A stretch of DNA of 7,613 nt from Gammaproteobacteria bacterium (GTDB taxonomy: Bacteria > Pseudomonadota > Gammaproteobacteria > Burkholderiales > Burkholderiaceae_C), in the NCBI GenBank assembly GCA_018903185.1, contig JAHIQV010000527.1:1-7613 (forward strand). The letters are read 5' to 3'. The notes beneath the pieces are model-generated. The model was not told the origin of the DNA and made no database searches. It worked only from the letters and a program-made list of their open reading frames with translations. The position numbers and the translations under genes were made by a program. Below, in pieces: positions 1-5,814 of this stretch; the stretch's first letter is position 1, and the number at the start of each line of letters is the position of its first letter.

Positions 1-234
1 GCGGCTTGTCGCGCTGTGGGTGAACACCACCTGCAGCTCACGCTGACCGAGGGCAAATACCACCAGGTCAAGCGCATGGTGGCTGCTGTGGGCAATCGGG
101 TGGAGGGTTTGCACCGGTCGTCCATCGGCGGTTTGCAGCTCTCCGGCGAGCTGGCGCCGGGTCAATGGCGCTGGCTCAGCGGTGAAGAGGTCGCGGCCCT
201 GACGCTGAAGGTGCCCGCTTCGAAGCCCGCCTGA
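1..234 (+). CDS. rsuA: 16S rRNA pseudouridine synthase, RsuA family (C-terminal part; 5' end outside window)
   Basis: The reading frame is open from base 1 and ends at TGA 232-234, leaving 77 codons of the C-terminus. The segment EGKYHQVKRMVAAVGNRV followed by GLHRSSIGG is the characteristic C-terminal part of the RsuA/RluB/E/F family of pseudouridine synthases, and the YHQVKRM-AAVGN form is closest to RsuA, which makes pseudouridine 516 in 16S rRNA of the small subunit. The catalytic aspartate and the N-terminal S4 domain lie upstream and cannot be checked. The tail after IGG (LQLSGELAPGQWRWLSGEEV) fits the usual family ending, so the C-terminus appears intact. The gene converges on the minus-strand gene that ends 13 bp further on, with no T-rich terminator between them. 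RsuA rather than RluB/E/F is my preference, not proven. Confidence 0.85.
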   Translation, partial: AACRAVGEHHLQLTLTEGKYHQVKRMVAAVGNRVEGLHRSSIGGLQLSGELAPGQWRWLSGEEVAALTLKVPASKPA

Positions 235-247
235 GCGAGCGCGCCAC

Positions 248-979
248 TCAGAGCAACTCGCCCTTGCGACTGTCGAGAGGGATGAGGAAGGAATTTTCCT
301 GCCATTGCGAGCCGAGTTCGCTGGCCCGGGAGTCGCCGGAGGTGCTGCTGGGCCAGGTGGACAGGGGGCTGAAATCGCTCTGGCGGTTGCCGCGCTGGCG
401 GGTGAGTGCCGAACGCAGGTTGTTTTGCGCGGCGATCATGGCGCGCTCTTCCTGCTCGCGTTCGCGCATGGACTGGGCGGTGGGCGTTTCGCCCAGGAAT
501 TCGGCCCGGATCTCTGAAACCGTGGGCAGGGCACTGGAGCGAACCACCCAGTAAGGCAGGCCACACTGGGTGAGCAGCGAGTGTTTGAGCAGGCGCGTGC
601 TGCGTGGCAGGGCGTTCCGACCCGGCACATCCAGGCAACCCACCACACGGCCATCGGACTTGCAGATGGTGAACGTGCAGTACACGCCACCGAGCAACTT
701 GTACCAGTCCATGCCATTTTCCTTGTCCCGCGGCAGGGTGAAGCGCGTGACCGGCAACTTGATCATGATGTGGTGGTCGTAGAACGCGCGAGCCAGCCAG
801 TGCCAGACGCGCGCTTCTTCGCTGTTGGTGATGGAGCGGGCGCTCAGGGGCCAGTGTTTGGGAATGCGTCGGCGCGCCTTGGCCTGCCTGGCTTCCCAAT
901 AGCGGTGCAGCACCGCACCCAGCACCAGCAGCGCAGGTGCCAGCACGGCCAGCAGCCATGGGTTGTTCCAGGAGTTCAT
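248..979 (-). CDS. Membrane-anchored DUF2726-like protein of unknown function
   Basis: The protein has 243 residues from the ATG at 979-977. A TTG at 1042 in the same frame would add 21 residues, but it would put charged sequence before the membrane segment, so I prefer the ATG. Neither start has a clear Shine-Dalgarno sequence. Residues 7-25 (PWLLAVLAPALLVLGAVL) form one transmembrane helix, followed by an Arg/Lys-rich stretch (26-41), which predicts a cytoplasmic main domain. Residues about 50-160 (TNSEEARVWHWL, then KLPVTRF, CTFTICKSDGRVVGCLDVPG and LKHSLLTQCGLPYWVVR) follow the layout of DUF2726 proteins common in Burkholderiales. DUF2726 is related, as I recall, to PD-(D/E)XK nuclease folds. 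Here the positions where acidic catalytic residues would sit look degenerate, so nuclease activity is not supported. The last 80 residues are Gln/Glu/Ser-rich and probably disordered. Family assignment is from memory of sequence pattern; function is unknown. Confidence 0.75.
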   Translation of the reverse strand: MNSWNNPWLLAVLAPALLVLGAVLHRYWEARQAKARRRIPKHWPLSARSITNSEEARVWHWLARAFYDHHIMIKLPVTRFTLPRDKENGMDWYKLLGGVYCTFTICKSDGRVVGCLDVPGRNALPRSTRLLKHSLLTQCGLPYWVVRSSALPTVSEIRAEFLGETPTAQSMREREQEERAMIAAQNNLRSALTRQRGNRQSDFSPLSTWPSSTSGDSRASELGSQWQENSFLIPLDSRKGELL

Positions 980-1010
980 GGTGAAGAGGGACTCAAGGCG
1001 GATACGTAGG

Positions 1011-1060
1011 AATGATGTGTCAAATGTATATTTTTGATACAAGAATGGTTACTTTTGTGG
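1011..1060 (-). promoter_or_regulatory. AT-rich patch with inverted repeat upstream of the DUF2726-like gene
   Basis: 36 of the 50 bases are A or T, in clear contrast with the GC-rich surroundings. It contains the inverted repeat TGTAT-N7-ATACA (1025-1041). On the minus strand there is a perfect TTGACA (complement of 1018-1023), but no good -10 box at 16-18 bp from it. The ATATACAT and TTGTAT elements a few bases upstream are also not correctly spaced with each other. It is the most likely place for the promoter and perhaps an operator of the gene starting at 979, but I cannot assign the -35/-10 pair. Confidence 0.3.
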
Positions 1061-1315
1061 TGATATCGCACGGCTTGATCGTGACTTCCTTGCGGTTTGG
1101 AGGGGCCTTGTGGGGTTGCGGAAGGCTGATGCGTGGCGTGGGTCTGCACGGGGAGGTTCCGACCGGGGCCAGCCGAACAGCCACAGGGCCTGCCGGCGGC
1201 TGACGCGGTTGATCTGGGGGCTGCGCGCCAGCGTGTGGATGGGGTGATTGTTCTGGTGATGCGGGTCGGGGGTGTGCGGCCAGAAATTGTGCCCAAGGTG
1301 GCTGTCCGCGTACAT
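1049..1315 (-). CDS. Doubtful small ORF (88 aa), His/Pro/Arg-rich, possibly a gene remnant
   Basis: An ATG-started ORF on the same strand as the hydrolase, beginning 16 bp past its stop codon. The first half (MYADSHLGHNFWPHTPDPHH, later INRVSRRQALWLFGW) has the strong G/C preference at third codon positions seen in real genes here. From about codon 50 onward this preference fades (AAG, TCA, CGA, ATA, CCA codons) and the protein turns into basic, proline-rich sequence. That pattern could mean a short real protein whose end was lost by frameshift, a decaying remnant, or chance in GC-rich DNA. The SRRQ-x-LWL stretch resembles a twin-arginine motif, but no hydrophobic signal core follows it. There is no convincing ribosome binding site, only a G run directly before the ATG. 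I do not recognise a family. Confidence 0.2.
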   Translation of the reverse strand: MYADSHLGHNFWPHTPDPHHQNNHPIHTLARSPQINRVSRRQALWLFGWPRSEPPRADPRHASAFRNPTRPLQTARKSRSSRAISPQK

Positions 1316-1331
1316 CCCCCGGACGGAGGAT

Positions 1332-2225
1332 TCAGGGCAAGGAGGCGAGAAAACGTTCGATGGCGCTGGTCAGGGTGGCGGGGTGGTCGCGGTGCGGGCT
1401 GTGTCCACAATCGGGTATCTCCAGTGTCCGGGCATGAGGCGCCGCGCGCTCGATCTCGCGCAACTGTTCCAGGCTGCCGTATTCGTCCTGAAGTCCCTGG
1501 ATGGCGAGCAGCGGGGCCTGGATCTGCCGGCATTCGGGGCGGATGTCAAAAGCCCGAAAGGCGTCGCTCAGCCAGATGTCGTTCCATTGCCAGAACGCAT
1601 TGTCGACATCGGCGTGGTGGCGCGCGAGCCGGTCGCGCAGGTTCTGGTTGCCTGCTCGCGGGTTTTGGGCGTTGCCGGTGGCGTCGGACAGATAGGCGTT
1701 GCGCGCTTGTGCGATGGCGTTCAGGGCGACTTCTTCGACAAAAACATGCGGCGCCAAGACCACGCAGGCGCTCACGGGGTGGCGGCTGGCGTGCAGCAGT
1801 GCGATGCTGGCGCCGTCCGAGTGCCCCACCAGCACCGGGCGTTCCACGCCCCAGGCGGCGAGCAGCGTGGGCAGGACGTTGAAGGCCTCCAGGTGCATGT
1901 AGTCCGGTTCGTGGCGACCCACATGCCAGCTGCCCTGCCAGCGCGATGGCCCCCTGACATCGGCAACCGGATCCGATTGGCCATAGCCGCGGCGCGAATA
2001 GACCCAGCCGGCACGACCGGTGGCGGCGCAGAGTTCGCGCGGCCAGTCTTGCCCGCGCTGCTGCCACATGGACACGCTGCCCAGCCCTTCGTGCAGAAAC
2101 ACCAGCGGTGCGCGATCCGGGGGGCCGGGCAGGTGGACGGTTTCCAGCTGGATGCCGTCGATGGGGGTGCTGTTCATGGGATGGCGGTGTGGATCGATGA
2201 TGGCCGGTTCGAGGTCGGGATTCAC
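1332..2225 (-). CDS. Alpha/beta-fold hydrolase
   Basis: A 297-residue protein if translation starts at GTG 2225-2223, which has AAGG 8 bp upstream. An in-frame ATG at 2177-2175 (residue 17) would give 281 residues, but without a visible Shine-Dalgarno sequence. All alpha/beta hydrolase landmarks are present: the oxyanion-hole region FLHEGLGSVSMW (residues 43-54), a strand ending in SRRGYGQSD (77-85), the nucleophile elbow GHSDGAS with Ser136, the acid Asp247 in IQGLQDEYG, and the base His275 in CGHSPH. The region about 160-230 between strands is the expected cap. The HEGLGS/GHSDG combination belongs to a group of hydrolases common in Burkholderiales; substrate cannot be predicted. There is no signal peptide, so it is probably cytoplasmic. 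It is divergent from the membrane protein gene at 2296, with a 70-bp shared upstream region. Confidence 0.88.
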   Translation of the reverse strand: MNPDLEPAIIDPHRHPMNSTPIDGIQLETVHLPGPPDRAPLVFLHEGLGSVSMWQQRGQDWPRELCAATGRAGWVYSRRGYGQSDPVADVRGPSRWQGSWHVGRHEPDYMHLEAFNVLPTLLAAWGVERPVLVGHSDGASIALLHASRHPVSACVVLAPHVFVEEVALNAIAQARNAYLSDATGNAQNPRAGNQNLRDRLARHHADVDNAFWQWNDIWLSDAFRAFDIRPECRQIQAPLLAIQGLQDEYGSLEQLREIERAAPHARTLEIPDCGHSPHRDHPATLTSAIERFLASLP

Positions 2226-2295
2226 GGTTCATGCCTTGCCACTCGGTCGGGTCCGGCGGGGCCCTGGCGGGTTGAAAGCCTGTATTCTTGCTGCG
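2226..2295. promoter_or_regulatory. Short divergent intergenic region between hydrolase and EI24-like gene
   Basis: Promoters for both directions must lie in or near these 70 bp. On the plus strand, TGTATTCTTG (2281-2290) offers an extended -10-like box (TATTCT, 2283-2288) that ends 7 bp before the ATG at 2296, with no recognisable -35 at the right distance and no Shine-Dalgarno sequence before the ATG. If used, transcription would start at or next to the A of the start codon, giving a leaderless mRNA. On the minus strand only the weak AAGG ribosome site of the hydrolase is visible; no minus-strand promoter could be assigned. Confidence 0.3.
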
Positions 2296-3204
2296 ATGAA
2301 ACCCATGCTCCATGCTTTCTGGCGTGCTGCGGTGTATTGCATGCATCCGCGGGTGATCGCGCTGTCGTTTCTGCCGCTGGTCCTGATGGTGGCACTGTCG
2401 TTTGGCCTGGGCTACTTTTTCTGGGAATCAACGGTCGCCTCCGTGACGGCCTGGCTGGAAACCTATGGATTCGTGCAGGGTGCCTTGGGCTGGCTGGATC
2501 GGGTGGGCATGGGCGCCTTGCGGGCGGTCTTCGCACCGCTGCTGGTGCTCGTGCTGGCCACGCCGGTGATCGTGGTGCTGTCGCTGCTGCTGGTGGCATT
2601 GTTCATGACGCCCGCCATGGTCGAGCTGGTGGGTCAGCGCCGCTTTCCAGCCATGGAGCGCAAGCAGGGCGGCTCGCTGATCGTGAGCGTGCTCTGGTCG
2701 CTCGGCTCCATGCTGCTGGCGCTGGTCGCGTTGCTGGTGTCGATGCCGCTGTGGCTGGTGCCGCCGCTGGTGTTGATCGTGCCGCCACTGATCTGGGGCT
2801 GGCTCACGTACCGGGTGTTTGCCTTTGATGCGCTGGCGGTGCATGCCAGCGCTCCGGAGCGCAAGGCGCTGATGCGGGAGCACCGGGGCACCTTGTTGCT
2901 GATGGGCATCCTCAGCGGCTATCTCGGTGCAGCCCCCAGCCTGATCTGGGCATCGGGCGCCATGCTGATCGCCCTGGCTCCGCTGCTGATTCCGGTCGCG
3001 ATCTGGATCTACACACTGGTCTTTGCCTTTGCGTCCCTCTGGTTTGCCCATTTCGCCCTGGCGGCGCTGGAGCGTCTGCGGGCGACCACGGCGGTCGAGA
3101 TCCTTGAGGCGGTGCCTCAGGCGGACCCGGGCCGGATTGACCCACCGCCGGATGGGCCCGGCACGCCGCCTTTTTTACCGCCATCCACATCTTCCGGAAG
3201 TTGA
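2296..3204 (+). CDS. EI24/CysZ-like multi-pass membrane protein
   Basis: A 302-residue protein starting MKPMLHAFWRAAVYCMHPR. The frame is open further upstream, but that sequence lies opposite the hydrolase gene and looks non-coding. Hydrophobic segments at about 20-43, 79-105, 129-150, 152-171, 199-225 and 226-257 give around six membrane passes. The N-terminal FWRA-x(5)-HPR-x(3)-LS-x-LPL and the MTPAMVELV-x(6)-FP-x-MERKQGGS loop (104-127) match the EI24-domain (Pfam etoposide-induced 2.4) family, which includes the sulfate transporter CysZ. No cysteine-biosynthesis gene is nearby, so a sulfate role is not supported; most such betaproteobacterial proteins are uncharacterised. The C-terminal about 35 residues are proline-rich and probably cytoplasmic. 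The stop codon lies 9 bp before the next gene, so the two are probably one operon. Confidence 0.85.
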   Translation: MKPMLHAFWRAAVYCMHPRVIALSFLPLVLMVALSFGLGYFFWESTVASVTAWLETYGFVQGALGWLDRVGMGALRAVFAPLLVLVLATPVIVVLSLLLVALFMTPAMVELVGQRRFPAMERKQGGSLIVSVLWSLGSMLLALVALLVSMPLWLVPPLVLIVPPLIWGWLTYRVFAFDALAVHASAPERKALMREHRGTLLLMGILSGYLGAAPSLIWASGAMLIALAPLLIPVAIWIYTLVFAFASLWFAHFALAALERLRATTAVEILEAVPQADPGRIDPPPDGPGTPPFLPPSTSSGS

Positions 3205-3213
3205 ACCCCCTTC

Positions 3214-4044
3214 ATGTCTTCGAGCGAACCCGCAGCGCCATCCTTCGGCCTGATCATCATTGGCGACGAAATCCTTTCGGGCAAACGGGCCGACAAACAC
3301 CTGCCCAAGGTGATCGAACTGCTGCAGGCGCGTGGCCTTTCGCTGGCCTGGGCGCGCTGCCTGGGCGACGAGCGTCCGCGCATCACAGCGGCCCTGCGCG
3401 AAGCGTTTTCCTCATCCGATGTGGTTTTTTCCTGCGGCGGCATCGGCGCCACGCCCGATGACCACACGCGCCAGTGTGCGGCTGCGGCGCTGGGATGTGA
3501 TCTGGCCCTGCATCCGCAGGCGCAGGTGCTCATCGAGCAGCGCATGCGCGATCTGGCTCAAGAGCGCGGAGAGGTGTACGACCCGGAGCGCCCCGATAAC
3601 GTGCACCGCTTCAACATGGGCGTGTTCCCGGTGGGTGCCAGGATCATCGCCAATCCGTACAACAGGATTCCAGGCTTTTCCTGCGATGGTCCGGGCGGGG
3701 GCGCGGTGCATTTTTTGCCCGGGTTTCCGGTGATGGCCTGGCCCATGATCGAAGCGGTGCTCGACCAGACCTACGCCCATCTGCACCGCGCTGGTTGCTG
3801 GCTGGAGCGGTCGGTGGTGGTCATGGGCGCCATGGAGGCCACGCTCACGCCGTTGATGGAGCAGATCGAGCGGCAGCATCCCGTCAAGGTGTTCAGCCTG
3901 CCCAGCGTGGACCACCCGGTTTTTGGCCGCCACATCGAACTCGGGGTGAAAGGGGAGCCCGCGGCGGTAACCGCGGCCTTCAACCAGTTGCTGGCCGGTT
4001 TGCGCGCCCACGGCGCCCCATTGGGCCCTGAAATGGTGCGTTGA
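3214..4044 (+). CDS. Molybdopterin-binding (MoaB/Mog-type) domain protein, CinA N-terminal-like
   Basis: A 276-residue protein with ATG at 3214. Only a distant GGAAG (3196-3200) precedes it, so translation is probably coupled to the upstream gene ending at 3204. The N-terminus FGLIIIGDEILSGKRADKHL (11-30) and the loop GGIGATPDDHT (75-85) are hallmarks of the MoCF_biosynth/CinA-N family (COG1058, often named competence/damage-inducible protein A). The protein has the CinA-N domain and a further C-terminal part (about 195-276) ending the COG1058-type architecture. It lacks the separate CinA C-terminal domain that carries nicotinamide-nucleotide deamidase activity. A MoaB-like fold suggests nucleotide or molybdopterin-type ligand binding, but the real substrate is unknown, and no molybdenum cofactor gene is in this window. 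The stop codon is 5 bp before the first NtrC-like dyad of the glnA control region. Confidence 0.88.
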   Translation: MSSSEPAAPSFGLIIIGDEILSGKRADKHLPKVIELLQARGLSLAWARCLGDERPRITAALREAFSSSDVVFSCGGIGATPDDHTRQCAAAALGCDLALHPQAQVLIEQRMRDLAQERGEVYDPERPDNVHRFNMGVFPVGARIIANPYNRIPGFSCDGPGGGAVHFLPGFPVMAWPMIEAVLDQTYAHLHRAGCWLERSVVVMGAMEATLTPLMEQIERQHPVKVFSLPSVDHPVFGRHIELGVKGEPAAVTAAFNQLLAGLRAHGAPLGPEMVR

Positions 4045-4049
4045 AGGTT

Positions 4050-4066
4050 TGCACCTGTTTGGTGCT
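4050..4066. promoter_or_regulatory. NtrC (NR-I) binding site, distal
   Basis: TGCACCTGTTTGGTGCT matches the known NtrC dyad TGCACC-N5-GGTGCA in all conserved positions except the last base. Its centre (4058) is about 211 bp upstream of the predicted sigma-54 transcription start. It starts 5 bp after the stop codon of the preceding gene. Assignment rests on the consensus, on the tandem second copy, and on the sigma-54 promoter and glnA downstream. Confidence 0.82.
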
Positions 4067-4075
4067 TTGGCCTTT

Positions 4076-4092
4076 TGCACCTGTTTGGTGCT
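4076..4092. promoter_or_regulatory. NtrC (NR-I) binding site, proximal
   Basis: A second identical copy of the TGCACC-N5-GGTGC dyad, centred at 4084, about 185 bp upstream of the predicted glnA start. Paired NtrC dimers on such sites assemble the oligomer that activates sigma-54 polymerase. The centre-to-centre distance to the distal site is 26 bp, about two and a half helical turns, whereas the enterobacterial glnA pair is 32 bp (three turns) apart. Confidence 0.82.
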
Positions 4093-4242
4093 TGTTGATG
4101 GGGTGCGTGGCGCCGCGTTGTCACCACGGTGTTGGCTGGCGTGATTGAGCATTCAAGGCCATGGCGGATCAGGTGGCCTGCGCCATAATGGCCGGCCGCG
4201 TGCGAACCAGGTTTGTGGACCCGTCATCCATGGGTCGGGAAA

Positions 4243-4258
4243 TGGCACAAAAACTGCT
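4243..4258 (+). promoter_or_regulatory. Sigma-54 (RpoN) promoter of glnA
   Basis: TGGCACAAAAACTGCT fits the sigma-54 consensus TGGCAC-R-N4-TTGCW with one mismatch (C for the first T of the -12 element). The invariant GG (4244-4245) and GC (4256-4257) are correctly spaced. With C4257 as -12, transcription should start near 4269, giving a leader of about 40 nt before glnA. Sigma-54 promoters need an activator; the two NtrC-like dyads upstream supply the expected one. I saw no obvious IHF consensus between enhancer and promoter. Confidence 0.85.
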
Positions 4259-4297
4259 TCACACCAGCGTCGTATCTATTTCCACCTACCAAGTAAC

Positions 4298-4302
4298 AGG
4301 AG
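4298..4302 (+). promoter_or_regulatory. Ribosome binding site of glnA
   Basis: AGGAG ending 6 bp before ATG 4309. It decides for this ATG (protein begins MAKTVADV) over the in-frame TTG at 4306, which would be one codon longer and too close to the Shine-Dalgarno sequence. Confidence 0.85.
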
Positions 4303-4308
4303 TATTTG

Positions 4309-5724
4309 ATGGCCAAGACCGTCGCAGACGTGATGCAAATGGTGAAAGACAACGAAGTCAAATTCGTCGACTTTCGTTTCACCGACACCCGTGGTGCGCA
4401 GCAGCACACCACCGTGCCCGTCTCGCATTTCGACGAGGACAAATTCATTTCGGGTCATGCGTTTGATGGTTCGTCCATCGCGGGCTGGAAGGGCATCGAA
4501 GCCTCGGACATGCAGCTGGTTCCCGATCCGAACACGGCCAACATCGATCCTTTCTACGAAGAAACGACCCTGATCCTGACCTGTGACGTGATCGAGCCTG
4601 CCGACGGCAAGGCCTACGACCGCGATCCGCGTTCCATCGCCAAGCGCGCCGAGGCCTACCTCAAGTCCACCGGCCTGGGCGACACCGCCTTCTTCGGACC
4701 GGAACCCGAGTTTTTCCTGTTCGACGGCGTGCGCTGGAGCACCGCCCCGGGCCACACCTTCTACGAAATCGAAGAGTACGAAGCGCCCTGGAACAAGGGC
4801 GCCAAGCTCGAAGGCGGCAACCGCGGCCACCGTCCCACCGTCAAGGGCGGCTATTTCCCCGTGCCCCCGGTCGACAGCACGCAGGACATGCGCGCCGAGA
4901 TGGCGCTGATCCTCGAATCGCTGGGCATTCCGGTCGAGGTGTTCCACCACGAAGTGGCCGGCGCCGGCCAGAACGAAATCGGCACCCGCTTCAGCACCCT
5001 GGTGCAGCGCGCCGACTGGACCATCCTGCAGAAGTATGTGGTGCACAACGTCGCCAACGCCTACGGCAAGACCGCCACCTTCATGCCCAAGCCCTACGCC
5101 GGTGACAACGGTTCCGGCATGCATGTGCACCAGTCGGTCTGGAAAGACGGCAAGAATCTGTTCGCTGGCGACGGCTATGCCGGCCTGAGCGAGTTTGCGC
5201 TGTACTACATCGGCGGCATCATCAAGCACGCCCGTGCCCTGAACGCCATCACCAACCCCGGTACCAACAGCTACCGCCGTCTGGTGCCGCACTTTGAAGC
5301 GCCGGTGAAGCTGGCCTACTCGGCCAAGAACCGCTCGGCCTCGATCCGCATCCCTTACGTTGCGAACCCCAAGGGCCGTCGCGTGGAAGCCCGCTTCCCC
5401 GATCCCCTGATGAACCCCTACCTGGGCTTCTCGGCCCTGCTGATGGCCGGTCTGGACGGTGTGGAAAACAAGATCCACCCGGGCGAAGCCGCCACCAAGG
5501 ATCTGTACCACCTGCCGCCGGAAGAAGACAAGCTGGTGCCGACCGTCTGCCACAGCCTGGACATGGCGCTGGAGTACCTGGACAAGGACCGCGCCTTCCT
5601 GACCAAGGGTGGTGTGTTCACCGACTCCATGCTCGACGCCTACATCGAGCTGAAGACGGCCGAAGTCAACCGGGGCCGCATCGAAGTGGCGCCGGTCGAA
5701 TTCGACATGTACTACAGCCTGTGA
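4309..5724 (+). CDS. glnA: Glutamine synthetase type I
   Basis: Makes glutamine from glutamate, ammonia and ATP as a cytoplasmic dodecamer; the central step of ammonium assimilation. 471 residues, the usual length for bacterial GSI. Landmarks in order: the N-terminal beta-grasp domain with FDGSSIAGW, the metal/glutamate site FFGPEPEFF (128-136), the ATP/metal motif [10 protein letters not shown] (267-276), the central RIPYV-N stretch with downstream ARFPDP, and [10 protein letters not shown] with Tyr400 (counting Met1). This last motif corresponds to the adenylylation tyrosine (Tyr397 in E. coli numbering). That motif and the GSI-beta insertion around residues 150-185 indicate control by adenylyltransferase GlnE. 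Codon use is strongly C/G-ended, as in a highly expressed gene. Transcription is predicted from the NtrC-activated sigma-54 promoter at 4243-4258 and ends at the terminator at 5788-5814. It is monocistronic by this reading, with ntrB two genes downstream. Confidence 0.98.
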   Translation: MAKTVADVMQMVKDNEVKFVDFRFTDTRGAQQHTTVPVSHFDEDKFISGHAFDGSSIAGWKGIEASDMQLVPDPNTANIDPFYEETTLILTCDVIEPADGKAYDRDPRSIAKRAEAYLKSTGLGDTAFFGPEPEFFLFDGVRWSTAPGHTFYEIEEYEAPWNKGAKLEGGNRGHRPTVKGGYFPVPPVDSTQDMRAEMALILESLGIPVEVFHHEVAGAGQNEIGTRFSTLVQRADWTILQKYVVHNVANAYGKTATFMPKPYAGDNGSGMHVHQSVWKDGKNLFAGDGYAGLSEFALYYIGGIIKHARALNAITNPGTNSYRRLVPHFEAPVKLAYSAKNRSASIRIPYVANPKGRRVEARFPDPLMNPYLGFSALLMAGLDGVENKIHPGEAATKDLYHLPPEEDKLVPTVCHSLDMALEYLDKDRAFLTKGGVFTDSMLDAYIELKTAEVNRGRIEVAPVEFDMYYSL

Positions 5725-5731
5725 TCCCTGT

Positions 5732-5754
5732 CCCGGCTTGACCGGGCGGGTTTT
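5732..5754 (+). terminator. Weak hairpin directly after glnA
   Basis: CCCGG (5732-5736) pairs with CCGGG (5742-5746) around a 5-nt loop, followed after CGGG by TTTT (5751-5754). The T run is short and not adjacent to this stem, although an alternative pairing CCCG/CGGG (5747-5750) does reach it. It may give partial termination or protect the 3' end; the strong terminator is downstream. Confidence 0.35.
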
Positions 5755-5787
5755 CAGTGGCCCGCGTTCAACGTGGACCCCAAACGG

Positions 5788-5814
5788 AAGGGACGGCTTT
5801 GACCGTCCCTTTTT
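5788..5814 (+). terminator. Strong intrinsic terminator of glnA
   Basis: The stem GGGACGG (5790-5796) / CCGTCCC (5803-5809) is perfect, with a 6-nt loop CTTTGA. It is extended by AA/TT at its base and runs straight into TTTTT (5810-5814). It lies 64 bp after the glnA stop, so the downstream DUF4124-like/ntrB pair probably needs its own promoter. Confidence 0.92.

Larger units (their letters stand above)
980..1331. other. 352-bp gap between the DUF2726-like gene and the hydrolase gene
   Basis: No confident gene lies here. The stretch should contain the promoter of the minus-strand gene starting at 979 and the 3' end of the hydrolase transcript, which is also on the minus strand. Base composition is uneven: about 1011-1060 is strongly AT-rich, while 1080-1331 is GC-rich like the rest of the window. 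I see no intrinsic terminator for the hydrolase (no stable hairpin followed by T residues on the minus strand). One 88-codon minus-strand ORF (1315-1049) is listed separately as doubtful. Confidence 0.6.
4048..4093. repeat. Tandem direct repeat of a 20-bp unit containing a dyad
   Basis: The 20-bp sequence at 4048-4067 recurs without mismatch at 4074-4093, a 26-bp period with a 6-bp connector. Each copy contains the perfect inverted repeat GCACC-TGTTT-GGTGC. I interpret the pair as NtrC enhancer sites (separate entries). Because each copy is palindromic, RNA read through it could form 5-bp hairpins. Alternatively, a central hairpin could form from GGTGC of copy 1 with GCACC of copy 2. Confidence 0.9.

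Noticed and set aside
231..251. Inverted repeat CTGAG...CTCAG spanning the converging stop codons, as a bidirectional terminator
   Set aside because: The stem is only 5 bp with an 11-nt loop and no T run on either strand, and it arises largely because the two stop codons TGA/TCA are complementary.
1272..2828. A 518-codon plus-strand open frame spanning the hydrolase and part of the EI24-like gene
   Set aside because: It runs antisense to the hydrolase with its full catalytic triad, and out of frame with the membrane protein gene. It has no family features.
3148..3177. GC-rich sequence followed by TTTTTT near the end of the EI24-like gene as an intrinsic terminator
   Set aside because: It lies inside the coding sequence, the best stem is 4 bp with a 2-nt loop, and the next gene is only 9 bp beyond the stop.
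3412..4152. A 246-codon minus-strand open frame opposite the CinA-like gene
   Set aside because: Antisense shadow; the plus-strand protein has clear MoaB/CinA motifs.
4184..4189. CATAAT as the -10 of a second, sigma-70 glnA promoter (like enterobacterial glnAp1)
   Set aside because: It is a good -10 match, but no -35-like hexamer lies 16-18 bp upstream, so it cannot be called from sequence.
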